A stretch of 64,000 nt of DNA from Aeromonas diversa CDC 2478-85 (GCF_000819805.1 NZ_CDCE01000010.1:19246-83245); one strand, 5' to 3'. Positions 20,363 through 31,390 are shown, numbered from the stretch's first letter. Notes: generated by a model from the sequence alone, not told the origin. Numbers and translations: made by a program.

Positions 20363-22015
20363 TCAGGCCAGGGTGAAGCGGCTGATGCGTTGCTGCAGAT
20401 GCTGCGCCAGCTGGGCCAGCTCATGGCTTGCCTGGGCAGTGTGCTGCGCCCCTTGCGCGTTTTCGCTGGAGACGGTGTTGATGCTCTCGATATTGCGGCT
20501 CAGATCGGCGGTGACCAGATGTTGCTCCTCGGTGGCGCTGGCGATCTGGGTGTTCATCTGGTGGATGGTGCCGACCGAGCCGCGGATCTGGCTCAGTTGC
20601 TGGTCGGCCTCCCGGGCCAGGGTGACGGTCTCGAGCATGCCGGCACGGCTCTGGGTCATGGCACAGGTGGCGGCGGCGGCGCTCTCTTGCAGTCGCTCGA
20701 TCATCTGATTGATCTCGGCGGTCGATGCCTGGGTGCGGCTGGCCAGGGTGCGAACCTCATCGGCCACCACGGCAAAGCCGCGGCCCTGTTCGCCGGCCCG
20801 GGCAGCCTCAATGGCGGCGTTGAGGGCCAACAGGTTGGTCTGGTCGGCGATGTTGCGGATCACATCCAGCACCTGGCTGATGTTATCGCTCTCCGCCTCC
20901 AGTCGGCTGACCACCTCGCCGGCTTGCTCTATCTCAGTGGCCACCCGGGTGATGCGGCTAATGGCGCCGGCGACCACCTCTCCTCCCTGTCGTGACGCAT
21001 CCAGGGCCTGGTGTGCCACCTCGGCCGCACTGGTGGTGTTGCGAGCCACCTCCTGCACCGCGGAGTGCATCTGCTCCATGGCGGTGGCCACCTGGGTGAT
21101 CTCCTGCTGTTGTTGACGCATTCCCTGGGAGGCTTGCTCCGAGATGGCGCTCACCTCTTCAACGGCGCCGCCGAGCTGGGTGACCGAGCTCGAGATCTCG
21201 CTGACCAGGTCGCCGAGGCCGCTCTTCATGCGGGCGATGGCACGGGCCAGTTGGCCAAGTTCATCGTGACCCAGGCGATCCTGGGCCAGCCAGTCGTCGA
21301 GCTCGCTGTGCCCCAGCCGGCCATCGGCCACCTGGGTTGCCTGCCGGGTCAGCATCTGGACCGGATTGCGGATCTGCCTCGTGAGCAGGGTGGCGAGCAG
21401 AATGACCAGCCCGGCGCCAAGAAGGGTAGCCACGGCGAGGCTGCTCAGGGCCTGGCTGTGGCTCTCCACGATCGACTGACGCCCCTCCCGGGCGTACTGG
21501 TGGTTGCGTGCCACCAACTGATCAAGAGCATCGCGCAGATCGCTGAAGAGGGGATAGCCTTCCTCCAGCAGCACAGTCGCCACCCGTTCACGATCTTCCT
21601 TGTCGATCAGCCCCCACACCCTGTGATGAAAGGCAAGATAAGCCTGCCAGCTATCCTGTACCCGCCGAAACAGGCGCCGCTCCTCATCGTCAAACAGAAC
21701 CGATGTATAGCGATCTTGCAGCCCCTGCATGACCCCTGCCTGCTTGTCGATGATCTGCTGGTAGCTCTGGCGACGCGCCGGGTTATCCAGGGCGAGGAGA
21801 TAGCCTATCTCGTAGCGACGCAACTCGGTGGCGGTGGCGTTCATGGCGGCGGCGAGATCCAGGCTGGGAAGAACCGCATCGCTCAGATCGAGCGCCCAGT
21901 GGTTCATGTTCCGGAAGTGTACAAAAGACAAACAGCTGATGAGGAAAAGCAGCAGCCCAAGGGAAGAAAGAGCCGCGGTAAGTTTCTGACCAATAGTCCA
22001 ATGACGTAGTGACAT
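20363..22015 (-). CDS. Methyl-accepting chemotaxis protein
   Basis: 550 residues. Membrane segment 1 is about 11-31, the helical periplasmic domain runs to about 190, segment 2 is about 192-212, then HAMP ([20 protein letters not shown]) and the signalling hairpin with [20 protein letters not shown]. It resembles the MCP at 16969-18600 in size and at its C-terminus (GAQHTA...SRF), so the two are probably paralogues with different sensory domains. It is divergent from azurin. Confidence 0.95.
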   Translation of the reverse strand: MSLRHWTIGQKLTAALSSLGLLLFLISCLSFVHFRNMNHWALDLSDAVLPSLDLAAAMNATATELRRYEIGYLLALDNPARRQSYQQIIDKQAGVMQGLQDRYTSVLFDDEERRLFRRVQDSWQAYLAFHHRVWGLIDKEDRERVATVLLEEGYPLFSDLRDALDQLVARNHQYAREGRQSIVESHSQALSSLAVATLLGAGLVILLATLLTRQIRNPVQMLTRQATQVADGRLGHSELDDWLAQDRLGHDELGQLARAIARMKSGLGDLVSEISSSVTQLGGAVEEVSAISEQASQGMRQQQQEITQVATAMEQMHSAVQEVARNTTSAAEVAHQALDASRQGGEVVAGAISRITRVATEIEQAGEVVSRLEAESDNISQVLDVIRNIADQTNLLALNAAIEAARAGEQGRGFAVVADEVRTLASRTQASTAEINQMIERLQESAAAATCAMTQSRAGMLETVTLAREADQQLSQIRGSVGTIHQMNTQIASATEEQHLVTADLSRNIESINTVSSENAQGAQHTAQASHELAQLAQHLQQRISRFTLA

Positions 22016-22303
22016 GATGTCCTTCTCGGGATGATGACGAATGCGACCCGTTGCACGGGAAGTCGAGGGGGGCAGAAGAGCGATGATGCAGCCGGGCTCG
22101 CTTCTGTGGGGGGCTTTGGCCGTGTGGGGAGGCAGATTCTGGTGAGTGGCTGACGGCCTGTCAATGGGCTGGAGGGGGGCGCGAGGGGGCAGATCGGGAT
22201 GATGGCGACCGGCTCACAAAAAATGCCACTGGTTGTCAATAGAATGTGGCTGAAATGAGTCTGAAGGTTATGATGATGGCACCTGTTGCGAAAGGAGAGT
22301 CTG

Positions 22304-22744
22304 ATGAAATCCGTTATTCCGTTTGTGCTGCTGGGGGCCATGGCGGCTCCCGCTTTTGCCGATGAGTGCTCCCTGACCGTCGAGGCGGACGATGCCATGA
22401 AGTTCAACACGGCGGCCATGACGGTGCCGGCCACCTGCCAAGAGGTGACCGTGACCCTCAAGCACGTGGGCAAGCTGCCGGTGACCGCCATGGGTCACAA
22501 CTGGGTGCTGGCGGCGACCGCCGACATGCAGGCTGTCGCCACCGAGGGCATGAGTGCCGGTGCCGCAAACAACTACATCAAGCAGGATGATCCCCGCGTC
22601 ATCGCCCACACCAAGCTGGTGGGCGGCGGTGAGAGCACCTCTGTCACCTTCCCGACCAAGGATCTGGCCGGCAAGGATCTCACCTTCTTCTGCTCCTTCC
22701 CCGGCCACTGGGCCATCATGAAGGGCAGCTTCAAGGTGGGTTAA
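22304..22744 (+). CDS. azu: Azurin, periplasmic blue copper protein
   Basis: 146 residues, with a 20-residue signal peptide ending ...PAFA/D and a mature form of about 126. The copper ligands of azurin are all visible: His in MGHNW, then Cys, His and Met in FCSFPGHWAIMKG. An N-terminal disulfide pair (ECSL ... TCQE) is present. It shuttles electrons in the periplasm, to peroxidase, nitrite reductase or redox-stress partners. AGGAG precedes ATG 22304. It is monocistronic with its own terminator. Confidence 0.95.
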   Translation: MKSVIPFVLLGAMAAPAFADECSLTVEADDAMKFNTAAMTVPATCQEVTVTLKHVGKLPVTAMGHNWVLAATADMQAVATEGMSAGAANNYIKQDDPRVIAHTKLVGGGESTSVTFPTKDLAGKDLTFFCSFPGHWAIMKGSFKVG

Positions 22745-22756
22745 TCCCGCCAGGCA

Positions 22757-22788
22757 CAAAGGGCAGCTCAGGCTGCCCTTTTTTTTTC
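22757..22788 (+). terminator. Intrinsic terminator after azurin
   Basis: The stem AAAGGGCAGC / GCTGCCCTTT with a 4-base loop is followed by a run of T. It touches the end of the convergent HutD/Ves gene. Confidence 0.92.
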
Positions 22789-23349
22789 CTATTCGTTGGG
22801 TTGCAGGGTGAAAAAGGCGAGGGTGGCCCGCTTCTGACAGGTGAGCGCCAGGGCCGACTCGCCGCTGATGCTCAGGGTGTCGCCGCTTTGCAGCCCATGC
22901 CCGCCCGCCTCCAGGGCACCGTTGAGCAGGACCACCAGATAGGTATAGGCCGGCTCCAGGGTCAGGGTCAGGGAGAAGGGGAGGGTGAGTACCCGGGCGT
23001 TGGCCTTGATGCGTGCCGGTTTGTAGATGAGCCCGAGATCGGTCACCTCTTTTTTCAGCAGGGTGCAGTGGGTTGGCTCGCCGCCGTCGAAGTGGGCGAT
23101 CTCGTAGGTAGCGTAAGGGTGGCCGTTGAGCACGAAACCGGCGCCCTTGATCGGCAGCAGGATGCGCGAGAAGCCCGGGAAGGGGGAGAAGGGGCCATCC
23201 TCACGGATCGGCGCCATGCTGAGGCGATAGTCAAAGTCGAGGGCCGCCAGGCTGGCGCCACTGGGGGCGACGAGGATCTCGGCGGTGGCGCCACGGCCGT
23301 TCTTCCACGGCATGGAGCGGTAGCGGGTCTGGGGAGTCAGGGTAAACAC
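22789..23349 (-). CDS. HutD/Ves family cupin protein
   Basis: 186 residues from GTG 23349, preceded by AGGA at 6 bases; a GTG five codons earlier is possible. The double-cupin family signature is present: RYRSMPWKNGRGATAEI, FDYRLSMAPI, DGPFSPFPGFSRILLPIKG. HutD members accompany histidine-use operons and Ves is a cold-induced protein, but the chemistry is unknown. No hut gene is nearby, so Ves-like is as good a name. Confidence 0.85.
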   Translation of the reverse strand: MFTLTPQTRYRSMPWKNGRGATAEILVAPSGASLAALDFDYRLSMAPIREDGPFSPFPGFSRILLPIKGAGFVLNGHPYATYEIAHFDGGEPTHCTLLKKEVTDLGLIYKPARIKANARVLTLPFSLTLTLEPAYTYLVVLLNGALEAGGHGLQSGDTLSISGESALALTCQKRATLAFFTLQPNE

Positions 23350-23487
23350 GGCAGGTCCTGGCACTGGGATGGGAGGCCAGAGATACCACGGGGCGGGCGC
23401 GATGGAAAGCCGGGGATGTGAGCCGGGTCCGGATTTGCACCGTTGCCGCCGCTACACTGGCGGTTTCGTCCCGGTTGGAGCCGTACC

Positions 23488-24459
23488 ATGACCCACAAGA
23501 TCATTCTGGATACCGATCCCGGCATCGACGATGCCATGGCCATTCTGTTTGCCGAGGCCCATCCGGGCGTCGAGCTGCTCGCCATCACCACCGTCTTTGG
23601 CAATGCCACCATCGAGGATGGCACCCGCAACGCCCTCTGGCTCAAGGAAAAATACGCCATGAAGGCGGACGTGGCCAAAGGGGCAGACCGCCCGCTGCTG
23701 CGTCCGCCGGTGGGGCCGACCACTATCGTCCACGGGGAACACGGCTTCGGTGATGTCGAGGCTGGCGCTGTGCAGGGGGGCCCCGACCCGCGCCCTGCCT
23801 GGCAATACATGATAGATGCCGTCAAGGCGGCGCCGGGCGAGATCACCCTGGTGGCCATAGGGCCGCTCACCAACCTGGCGCTGGCCCTCGAGCATGCGCC
23901 CGAGATAACCGGCCTGGTCAGGCAGGTGGTGGTGATGGGGGGGGCGTTCGGCGTCAACGGCCATCGGGGCAACGTGACTCCCTACGCCGAGGCCAACATC
24001 CACGACGATCCGGAGGCCGCCGACCGGGTCTTCACCGCCGACTGGCCCCTGGTCATCATCGGCCTCGACGTGACCCAGCAGAGCGTCTTCAGCGGTGCCT
24101 ACCTCGATGCTCTGCGCGATGACGCGGGCGAGCCGGGTCGCTTCATCTGGGACGTGAGCCGCTTCTACCTGCGCTTTTATTCGTCGCGCATCGGCATGGA
24201 CGGCTGCCACGTGCACGATCCGTCCGCCATCGCCTACGTCATCGAGCCCGGCCTCTTCACCCTGCGTGAGGGGCCGGTGCGGGTGGTCACCCAAGGACCG
24301 GCCATCGGCCACACGCTGCAGAAGTTTGATGGCCGGCGTCACCCGCACGACGAGTGGGCCGATTACCGGGCGCAGCGAGTCGGGGTGGCGGTCGATGACG
24401 CGGCCCTGCTGGCCCTCTATCGCGATACCCTGATCGCGTGGGGGCGTCGCTTGCCCTGA
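23488..24459 (+). CDS. Inosine-uridine-type nucleoside hydrolase
   Basis: 323 residues. The calcium-binding aspartate cluster DTDPGIDDAMA lies at residues 7-17, and the family's ITTVFGNATIEDGTRNAL, VAIGPLTNLALAL and VVMGGAFGVNGHRGN segments follow, with a late DCHDPSA-like CHVHDPSAIAY. It cleaves the N-glycosidic bond of ribonucleosides in the cytosol. TGGAG precedes ATG 23488. A terminator follows. It could act on nucleosides imported by the CNT carrier at 37876. Confidence 0.92.
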   Translation: MTHKIILDTDPGIDDAMAILFAEAHPGVELLAITTVFGNATIEDGTRNALWLKEKYAMKADVAKGADRPLLRPPVGPTTIVHGEHGFGDVEAGAVQGGPDPRPAWQYMIDAVKAAPGEITLVAIGPLTNLALALEHAPEITGLVRQVVVMGGAFGVNGHRGNVTPYAEANIHDDPEAADRVFTADWPLVIIGLDVTQQSVFSGAYLDALRDDAGEPGRFIWDVSRFYLRFYSSRIGMDGCHVHDPSAIAYVIEPGLFTLREGPVRVVTQGPAIGHTLQKFDGRRHPHDEWADYRAQRVGVAVDDAALLALYRDTLIAWGRRLP

Positions 24460-24465
24460 TCCTGC

Positions 24466-24495
24466 TCAGGCAGCCCCTGTCGGGCTGCCTTCTCT
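24466..24495 (+). terminator. Intrinsic terminator after nucleoside hydrolase
   Basis: The stem AGGCAGCCC / GGGCTGCCT with a 5-base loop is followed by TCTCTCCTCC. Confidence 0.75.
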
Positions 24496-25004
24496 CCTCC
24501 GCCTCACCGCCATGATGAATAAGAATCTCAGGTAGCGTTTGAGGCTTTTTATTTTTCATCTATCCCTCCTGATATTTCCGCATAAAGATGGTGTGTTAAT
24601 AAGATGTTTCATGTGGTCGTCATGAGCGGATAGCTCCGCTTATTTTTCAGTCGGTTGAGATTATTTGTTGTGATTAATTTGTGGCTCTATTGGGTCTCAA
24701 TTTGGTGGGTTTTTTAGAGGGGGTTTCTGAACGAGTGATGAAGGTCATTGAGTGGCATCAATGTTTGTAGGGTTTGCCAGGCATTTTTTTATCATTTTTG
24801 GTTTAAAAACAGCCTTTGTGCGGGTTTGTTGTACGAAAAAATTAATCTCTCTGCGGTGGCAGATTGAGCGCGATGGCGGGCGTTCGGAATAAATAGTGAG
24901 GGGTTGTTGCGATTAATTCTTCACGTTGTTAACGCAATGGGGTGTTGCAATAAAATAATGCATTTTGTTGATACCTATCCCCCTTTCGTATTAGAGGACG
25001 CAGT
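24496..25004. other. AT-rich regulatory region upstream of the cyo operon
   Basis: About 510 bases, much richer in A and T than the genes on either side, with several T-runs. It should hold the promoter and the oxygen-responsive operators of the quinol oxidase operon. I could not place a unique -35/-10 pair or a convincing ArcA or FNR box. The leader TTAGAGGACGCAGT provides the ribosome site for cyoA. No coding sequence is supported. Confidence 0.55.
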
Positions 25005-26075
25005 ATGAGACCTTCTCGACTGATAAAAGGCGGTACCTCGCTGTCGGGAGTCGCATTGGGCTTGCTGTTGAGCGGTTGCGACACGGCCTTGATGAATCCC
25101 AAAGGGCAGATCGGTTTGGAGCAGAAGTCTCTGATCCTGACTGCCCTGATGCTGATGCTCATCGTGGTGATCCCCGTCATCATCATGGCCATTGCCTTTG
25201 CCCGTAAGTATCGGGCCGCCAACACCGGCGCCACCTATGCCCCCAACTGGGCTCACTCCAATAAAATCGAAGCGGTCGTCTGGACCGTTCCGGTCATTAT
25301 CATCGTTATCCTGGCGACCATTACCTGGAAAACCTCCCACGAGCTGGATCCCTACAAGCCGCTCGAGTCTGAGGTGCAACCGATCAAGGTGGATGTGATC
25401 TCCCTGGACTGGAAATGGCTGTTCGTCTATCCGGATCTGGGCATCGCCACCGTCAATGAGCTGGCCTTCCCGGCCAACACCCCGGTTAACTTCCGCGTCA
25501 CCTCCGGCACCGTGATGAACTCCTTCTTCATCCCGCAGCTGGGCGGCCAGATTTACGCCATGGCCGGCATGCAGACCAAGCTGCACCTCATCGCCAACGA
25601 ACCGGGCGAGTACAAGGGCATCTCCGGCAGCTACAGCGGTGCCGGCTTCTCCGGCATGAAGTTCAAGGCCATCGCCACCCCGGATCAGGCCGCCTTTGAC
25701 GCCTGGGTCGCCAAGGTCAAGGGCTCGCCCAAGCTGCTCACCACCATGGCCCAGTATGACGAGCTCGCCAAGCCCACCGAGTACCATCCGGTGGAGTACT
25801 ACTCCAGCGCCGATCCCCAGCTGTTCGTCAACCTGATCAACAAGTTCATGGGTGACATGAAGCACGGCGAGCACGCTGCCATGCAACACGGCGAAGACCA
25901 CGCCGCGATGCAGCATGACGCGTCCATGAGCCACGAAGGCATGGCGCATGACGCCTCCATGAGCCATGAGGGCATGGAGCACGGCGATGCCATGCACCAT
26001 GAGGCCCAGGGCGAGCAGATGGACCACGCCGGTCACATGCCGGCCGACAAGACTGTGAAAGCGGGTACTAACTGA
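25005..26075 (+). CDS. cyoA: Cytochrome bo ubiquinol oxidase subunit II with a His/Met-rich tail
   Basis: 356 residues. The lipobox LLLSGC marks a lipoprotein; two membrane segments (about 45-68 and 88-108) precede the periplasmic cupredoxin fold. The fold lacks the CuA cysteines ([18 protein letters not shown]), which marks a quinol, not cytochrome c, oxidase. Unusually, the last ~70 residues are a low-complexity tail with about 13 His and about ten Met, in partly tandem units of [10 protein letters not shown] type. That tail is absent from E. coli CyoA and may bind copper. First gene of cyoABCDE. Confidence 0.93.
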   Translation: MRPSRLIKGGTSLSGVALGLLLSGCDTALMNPKGQIGLEQKSLILTALMLMLIVVIPVIIMAIAFARKYRAANTGATYAPNWAHSNKIEAVVWTVPVIIIVILATITWKTSHELDPYKPLESEVQPIKVDVISLDWKWLFVYPDLGIATVNELAFPANTPVNFRVTSGTVMNSFFIPQLGGQIYAMAGMQTKLHLIANEPGEYKGISGSYSGAGFSGMKFKAIATPDQAAFDAWVAKVKGSPKLLTTMAQYDELAKPTEYHPVEYYSSADPQLFVNLINKFMGDMKHGEHAAMQHGEDHAAMQHDASMSHEGMAHDASMSHEGMEHGDAMHHEAQGEQMDHAGHMPADKTVKAGTN

Positions 26076-28051
26076 TGTTTGGAAAATTAACGCTCGACGC
26101 CATTCCGTACCATGAGCCCATCATCATGGTCACGATCGCCTGCATCCTGCTGGGCGGTCTGGCCATTGCCGGGCTCATCACCTACTACGGCAAGTGGCAA
26201 TATCTGTGGAAAGAGTGGCTCACCTCGGTAGACCACAAGCGCCTCGGTATCATGTACCTCATCCTCGGCATGATCATGCTGATCCGTGGCTTCGCCGATG
26301 CGGTCATGATGCGCACCCAGCAGGTCATGGCCTCTGCCGGCAGCGACGGTATCCTGCCGCCGCACCACTACGACCAGATCTTCACCGCCCACGGCGTCAT
26401 CATGATCTTCTTCGTGGCCATGCCACTGGTGATCGGTCTGATGAACATAGTGGTGCCGCTACAGATTGGCGCCCGTGACGTGGCCTTCCCCTTCTTGAAT
26501 AACGTGAGCTTCTGGTTCACCGCCGCCGCCGTGGTGCTGATCAACGTCTCCCTCGGGGTTGGTGAATTCGCCCAGACCGGCTGGCTGGCTTACCCGCCGC
26601 TCTCCGGCAAGGAGTTCAGCCCGGGGGTCGGGGTCGATTACTGGATCTGGAGTCTGCAGATCTCGGGGTTGGGTACCCTGCTGACCGGCGTGAACTTCTT
26701 CGCCACCATCATCAAGATGCGCGCCCCGGGCATGACTATGATGCGTCTGCCGGTCTTCACCTGGACCGCCCTGTGCGCCAACGTGCTGATCATCGCCTCC
26801 TTCCCGATCCTGACCGTCACCATCGCCCTGCTGACCGCAGACCGTTACCTGGGTACCCATTTCTTTACCAATGACATGGGTGGCAACATGATGATGTACA
26901 TCAACCTGATCTGGGCCTGGGGTCACCCCGAGGTGTACATACTGGTGCTGCCGGTGTTCGGTATCTTCTCCGAAGTGGTGGCCACCTTCTGCAAGAAGAA
27001 GCTGTTCGGCTACACCTCCCTGGTGTGGGCGACCGTCGCCATTACCGTGCTCTCCTTCGTCGTCTGGCTGCACCACTTCTTCACCATGGGTTCCGGCGCC
27101 AACGTGAATGCCTTCTTCGGCATCACCACCATGATCATCTCCATCCCGACCGGGGTGAAGATCTTCAACTGGCTGTTCACCATGTACCGCGGTCGCATCG
27201 AGTTCACCTCGCCCATGCTGTGGACCGTCGGCTTCATCATCACCTTCACCATAGGTGGCATGACCGGGGTACTGCTCTCGGTGCCGGCCGCCAACTTCGT
27301 GCTGCACAACAGCCTGTTTTTGATTGCCCACTTCCACAACGTCATCATCGGCGGCGTGGTGTTCGGCTGCTTCGCCGGTATCACCTACTGGTTCCCGAAG
27401 GCGTTCGGCTTCAAGCTGGATGACACCTGGGGCAAGCGCGCCTTCTGGTTCTGGATCGTCGGCTTCTTCGTGGCCTTCATGCCGCTCTATGTGCTGGGCT
27501 TCATGGGCATGACCCGTCGCGTCAGCCAGCAGATCGACCCGGAATTCCACCCCTGGCTGGTGGTGGCCGCCGTCGGCGCCGCCCTGATCGCCATCGGTGT
27601 GCTGTGCCAGGTGATCCAGCTGATCGTCAGTATTCGTGACCGTGAGCAAAACCGCGATCTGACTGGCGACCCCTGGGGTGGCCGTACCCTGGAGTGGGCC
27701 ACCTCTTCCCCGCCTCCCTTCTACAACTTCGCCATCGAGCCGAAGGTGAAGGGCCTGGACGCTTTCTGGGACGCCAAGGAAGACGGCAGCGCCTTCAGAC
27801 AGCCGGCCAAGTACGCGCCGATCCACATGCCCAAGAACACCGGCGCCGGCGTCATCATTGCCGCCTTCAGCGTGGTGCTCGGCTTCGCCCTGATCTGGCA
27901 CATCTGGTGGATGGCGGCGCTGGGCTTTGTCGGCATGATCGCGACCTGGATCATCCACAGCTTCAACGACGACGTGGACTACTACGTCCAGGTTGACGAG
28001 ATCGAGCGCATCGAAGCGCAGCATTTTGCCAACATCAACAAGGTGGCTTAA
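26075..28051 (+). CDS. cyoB: Cytochrome bo ubiquinol oxidase subunit I
   Basis: 658 residues (E. coli 663), with about 15 membrane segments. Heme and copper ligands are visible: [11 protein letters not shown] (low-spin heme), [10 protein letters not shown] (CuB His with the cross-linked Tyr), WLHHFFTMG (CuB His pair) and [12 protein letters not shown] (two heme ligands). It oxidises ubiquinol, reduces oxygen to water and pumps protons. The ATG overlaps the cyoA stop by one base. Confidence 0.97.
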   Translation: MFGKLTLDAIPYHEPIIMVTIACILLGGLAIAGLITYYGKWQYLWKEWLTSVDHKRLGIMYLILGMIMLIRGFADAVMMRTQQVMASAGSDGILPPHHYDQIFTAHGVIMIFFVAMPLVIGLMNIVVPLQIGARDVAFPFLNNVSFWFTAAAVVLINVSLGVGEFAQTGWLAYPPLSGKEFSPGVGVDYWIWSLQISGLGTLLTGVNFFATIIKMRAPGMTMMRLPVFTWTALCANVLIIASFPILTVTIALLTADRYLGTHFFTNDMGGNMMMYINLIWAWGHPEVYILVLPVFGIFSEVVATFCKKKLFGYTSLVWATVAITVLSFVVWLHHFFTMGSGANVNAFFGITTMIISIPTGVKIFNWLFTMYRGRIEFTSPMLWTVGFIITFTIGGMTGVLLSVPAANFVLHNSLFLIAHFHNVIIGGVVFGCFAGITYWFPKAFGFKLDDTWGKRAFWFWIVGFFVAFMPLYVLGFMGMTRRVSQQIDPEFHPWLVVAAVGAALIAIGVLCQVIQLIVSIRDREQNRDLTGDPWGGRTLEWATSSPPPFYNFAIEPKVKGLDAFWDAKEDGSAFRQPAKYAPIHMPKNTGAGVIIAAFSVVLGFALIWHIWWMAALGFVGMIATWIIHSFNDDVDYYVQVDEIERIEAQHFANINKVA

Positions 28052-28055
28052 CTCC

Positions 28056-28667
28056 ATGGCGACTGACGTTTTACATCACACTCACGGTGCCCATGAGGAT
28101 GGGCACCATGATGCCGGCGCCAACAAGGTGTTCGGTTTCTGGATCTACCTGATGAGTGACTGCATCCTGTTTGCATGCCTGTTTGCAACCTATGCAGTCC
28201 TGGTCAACGGTACCGCCGGCGGTCCGAGCGGCAAGGACATCTTCGAGCTGCCGTTCGTGCTCGGCGAGACCATGCTGCTGTTGCTGAGCTCCATCACCTT
28301 CGGCTTCGCCATGCTGGCGATGAACAAGGACAAGGTGGCGACGGTCAATACCTGGCTGTTCATCACCTTCCTGTTCGGTGCCGGCTTTATCGCGATGGAG
28401 ATCTACGAATTCCATCACCTGATCGCCGAGGGCTTCGGCCCGGATCGCAGTGCCTTCCTGTCGGCCTTCTTCACCCTGGTGGGTACCCACGGTATCCACG
28501 TGACCAGCGGTCTTATCTGGATCATCGTGATGATGGTGCTGGTAGCCAAGAAGGGGCTGACCGAGCGCAACCGTTCCCGCCTGATGTGCCTGAGCCTGTT
28601 CTGGCACTTCCTCGACGTGGTGTGGATCTGCGTCTTCACCGTGGTCTACCTGATGGGGGCAATGTAA
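28056..28667 (+). CDS. cyoC: Cytochrome bo ubiquinol oxidase subunit III
   Basis: 203 residues (E. coli 204) with five membrane segments. Landmarks are [19 protein letters not shown], the conserved Glu in [12 protein letters not shown], and [11 protein letters not shown]. It assembles on subunit I. The start is ATG 28056, four bases after the cyoB stop; the longer upstream frame is a shadow inside cyoB. Confidence 0.96.
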   Translation: MATDVLHHTHGAHEDGHHDAGANKVFGFWIYLMSDCILFACLFATYAVLVNGTAGGPSGKDIFELPFVLGETMLLLLSSITFGFAMLAMNKDKVATVNTWLFITFLFGAGFIAMEIYEFHHLIAEGFGPDRSAFLSAFFTLVGTHGIHVTSGLIWIIVMMVLVAKKGLTERNRSRLMCLSLFWHFLDVVWICVFTVVYLMGAM

Positions 28668-28997
28668 ATGAGTCATTCTGTTGACAATCATGGCGCCAGC
28701 CACGGCTCAGCCAAGTCCTATATGATCGGCTTCGTGCTGTCGCTGATCCTGACCGGCATCCCGTTCTGGATGGTGATGGACGGGGGCTTCTCCCACCAGA
28801 CCACCCTGCTGACCGTGGTCGGCATGGCGGTCGTGCAGATCTTCGTGCACCTGGTCTACTTCCTGCACATGAACACCTCCTCACAGGAGCGCTGGAACCT
28901 GACCGCCCTGGTGTTCACGGTGATCATCATCGCCATCGTGGTCGTGGGTTCCCTGTGGATCATGTACAACCTCAACGTCAACATGATGGTTCACTGA
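28668..28997 (+). CDS. cyoD: Cytochrome bo ubiquinol oxidase subunit IV
   Basis: 109 residues, identical in length to E. coli CyoD, with three membrane segments; [17 protein letters not shown] and [13 protein letters not shown] are family signatures. It stabilises CuB assembly in subunit I. It starts directly after the cyoC stop. Confidence 0.96.
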   Translation: MSHSVDNHGASHGSAKSYMIGFVLSLILTGIPFWMVMDGGFSHQTTLLTVVGMAVVQIFVHLVYFLHMNTSSQERWNLTALVFTVIIIAIVVVGSLWIMYNLNVNMMVH

Positions 28998-29008
28998 GGT
29001 TGGCTGTG

Positions 29009-29899
29009 ATGATGAAGCAATACCTGCAAGTGACGAAGCCGGGCATCATCTTCGGTAACCTCATCTCGGTTATCGGTGGCTTCTTGCTCGCCTCCAAGGG
29101 GAGCCTGGATGTGCCCCTCTTCATCCTGACCATGGCGGGTGTCTCCCTGGTGGTCGCCTCCGGTTGTGTGTTCAACAACTACATCGACCGGGACATAGAC
29201 CGCATCATGGAGCGCACCAAGAATCGCGCGTTGGTGAGAGGGCTGATCGCCCCTGGCGTATCGCTCTGGTACGCCACCGCGCTCGGCATTGCGGGCATTG
29301 TACTGCTCTACTTTGCGGCCAATCCGTTGGCCGCCTTGCTGGCGGTGCTGGGCTTCATTGTCTATGTCGGGGTCTATAGCCTCTACATGAAGCGCCACTC
29401 GGTCTACGGCACCCTGGTCGGCAGCCTCTCCGGCGCCGCGCCGCCGGTCATCGGCTACTGCGCCGTGAGCGGCCAGTTCGACTCAGGCGCCATGATCCTG
29501 TTGGCGATCTTCAGCCTGTGGCAGATGCCCCACTCCTATGCCATCGCCATCTTCCGCTTCAAGGACTACCAGGCGGCCAACATCCCGGTGCTGCCGGTGG
29601 TGAAGGGGATTGTCGTGGCCAAGCACCACATCACCCTCTACATCCTGGCCTTTATGGTGCCGACTCTGATGCTGTTCCTCGGCGGCTACGCCGGTTACAA
29701 GTACCTCATCGTTGCCGCCGCCGTGAGCGTCTGGTGGTTGGGGATGGCCCTGTCGGGCTACAAGCAGGCGGTGGACGACTCCCTCTGGGCGCGCAAGCTG
29801 TTCCTGTTTTCCATTGTCACCATCACTTGTCTCAGCGTGATGATGTCGGTGGACTTCCAGCCCGAGGCGGCACCTGTGCTGGTGAGCATGTTGCCCTGA
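29009..29899 (+). CDS. cyoE: Protoheme IX farnesyltransferase (heme O synthase)
   Basis: 296 residues, the E. coli length. UbiA-type membrane prenyltransferase with the Asp-rich motif [18 protein letters not shown] and a second charged loop near YSLYMKR. It makes heme O from heme b and farnesyl diphosphate for the binuclear site of CyoB. ATG 29009 lies about ten bases after GAGG; the neighbouring ATG 29012 is an alternative. It ends the operon before a strong terminator. Confidence 0.95.
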   Translation: MMKQYLQVTKPGIIFGNLISVIGGFLLASKGSLDVPLFILTMAGVSLVVASGCVFNNYIDRDIDRIMERTKNRALVRGLIAPGVSLWYATALGIAGIVLLYFAANPLAALLAVLGFIVYVGVYSLYMKRHSVYGTLVGSLSGAAPPVIGYCAVSGQFDSGAMILLAIFSLWQMPHSYAIAIFRFKDYQAANIPVLPVVKGIVVAKHHITLYILAFMVPTLMLFLGGYAGYKYLIVAAAVSVWWLGMALSGYKQAVDDSLWARKLFLFSIVTITCLSVMMSVDFQPEAAPVLVSMLP

Positions 29900-29917
29900 T
29901 TGCATATCGCGTAGAAT

Positions 29918-29950
29918 CCAGAGCCGGGAACCTCCCGGCTCTGTTGTCTC
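29918..29950 (+). terminator. Intrinsic terminator after cyoE
   Basis: A perfect 10-bp stem AGAGCCGGGA / TCCCGGCTCT with a 3-base loop, then GTTGTCTC. Confidence 0.82.
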
Positions 29951-30016
29951 TGGGGTCATCTCCCCCGGTCCGTTTTCCAACGCGCCCAGCGCGTGCATCC
30001 AAGCAAAGAGGCCGTT

Positions 30017-31390
30017 ATGAACGATTTCACCATGACCCGCGGCGAGCGGCGCGCCACCTGGGCGCTCGGTGCCGTCTTCTCCCTGCGCATGCTCGGCATG
30101 TTTATGGTGCTGCCGGTGCTGACCACCTATGGCATGAGCCTGGCCGGTGCCACCGAGGTGCTGATTGGTCTGGCCATCGGCGTCTATGGCATGACCCAGG
30201 CGCTGCTGCAGATCCCCTTCGGCCTGCTCTCCGATCGCATCGGCAGAAAGCCGCTGATCGTCGGCGGTCTGCTGCTGTTTGCTCTCGGCAGCGTGTTGGC
30301 GGCCAACGCCCACTCCATCTGGGGCGTCATCGCCGGCCGCGCCCTGCAGGGCAGCGGCGCCATCTCGGCCGCCGTGATGGCGCTCTTGTCGGATCTCACC
30401 CGCGAGCAGAACCGCACCAAGGCGATGGCCTTCATCGGGGTGAGCTTTGGCATCACCTTCGCCGTGGCCATGGTGACCGGCCCCCTCATCACCCGGGCGG
30501 TGGGGCTCAGTGGCCTGTTCTGGCTCATCGCCCTGTTGGCGCTGGCCGCCATCGCCATGGTGCTGTGGGTGGTGCCGACCCCGGCGGCGCACCTGCTCAA
30601 CCGCGAGTCGGCCATGGTGCGCGGCGGTTTTCGCACCGTGCTGACCAATGCGCGTCTGCTCAAGCTCAACGCCGGCATCCTCTGCGTGCACACCCTGTTG
30701 ATGGCAAGCTTCGTGGCCTTGCCGCCGCTGCTGGTGCAGGCGGGGCTGGCGCGCGAGCACCAGTGGCAGGCTTACCTGGCCACCATGGCCATCGCCTTTG
30801 TCAGCGTGGTGCCCTTTATCATCTATGCCGAGAAGCGCCGTCAGATGAAACGGGTGTTCCAGGTCTGCGTGCTGGTGATGCTGTTGGCCGAGCTGGTGCT
30901 GTGGCAAGCGGGCAGCCAGCTGTGGGGGCTGCTCGCCGGCCTGCAGCTCTTCTTCATCGGCTTCAACGTGATGGAGGCGCTGCTGCCGTCGCTTATCAGC
31001 AAGGAGTCGCCCCCCGGCTACAAGGGCACCGCCATGGGGGTCTATTCGACCAGCCAGTTCATCGGAGTGGCGCTCGGTGGCAGCCTGGGCGGCGCCCTCT
31101 ACGGCCACGGCGGGGCGACCCTGGTGTTCGCCGGCTGCGCCGCCCTGGCGTTGGCCTGGTTTGCCCTGAGCCTGACCATGAGTGAGCCCCCCTATGTGAG
31201 CAGCCTGCGCATCGTGCTGCCCGACGGAGTGAGCGCCGACGCGGCGCTCGAGCGGCGCATCCGTGCCTGCGAAGGAGTGAGCGATGTGCTGCTGGCGTGC
31301 GAGGAGCACTCTGTGTACGTGAAAATCGACACCAAGCGCATCAGTCGCAGCGAGCTGGAGCAGCTCGTCACCTTCTCGCCGCATCAATAA
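30017..31390 (+). CDS. yajR: YajR-type MFS transporter with C-terminal YAM domain
   Basis: 457 residues (E. coli 454). Twelve membrane segments with motif A as GLLSDRIGRKPLIVGG, then a ~65-residue soluble C-terminal domain beginning EPPYVSSLRI, the ferredoxin-like YAM domain peculiar to YajR. The substrate is not established. In E. coli too the gene sits next to cyoE, so the order is conserved. The gene has its own leader after the cyoE terminator. Confidence 0.92.
   Translation: MNDFTMTRGERRATWALGAVFSLRMLGMFMVLPVLTTYGMSLAGATEVLIGLAIGVYGMTQALLQIPFGLLSDRIGRKPLIVGGLLLFALGSVLAANAHSIWGVIAGRALQGSGAISAAVMALLSDLTREQNRTKAMAFIGVSFGITFAVAMVTGPLITRAVGLSGLFWLIALLALAAIAMVLWVVPTPAAHLLNRESAMVRGGFRTVLTNARLLKLNAGILCVHTLLMASFVALPPLLVQAGLAREHQWQAYLATMAIAFVSVVPFIIYAEKRRQMKRVFQVCVLVMLLAELVLWQAGSQLWGLLAGLQLFFIGFNVMEALLPSLISKESPPGYKGTAMGVYSTSQFIGVALGGSLGGALYGHGGATLVFAGCAALALAWFALSLTMSEPPYVSSLRIVLPDGVSADAALERRIRACEGVSDVLLACEEHSVYVKIDTKRISRSELEQLVTFSPHQ

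Noticed and set aside
26459..28057. 532-codon minus-strand frame opposite cyoB
   Set aside because: It is antisense to an unmistakable oxidase subunit; its translation is His/Asp/Gly-rich low complexity, as expected from GC-rich third positions.
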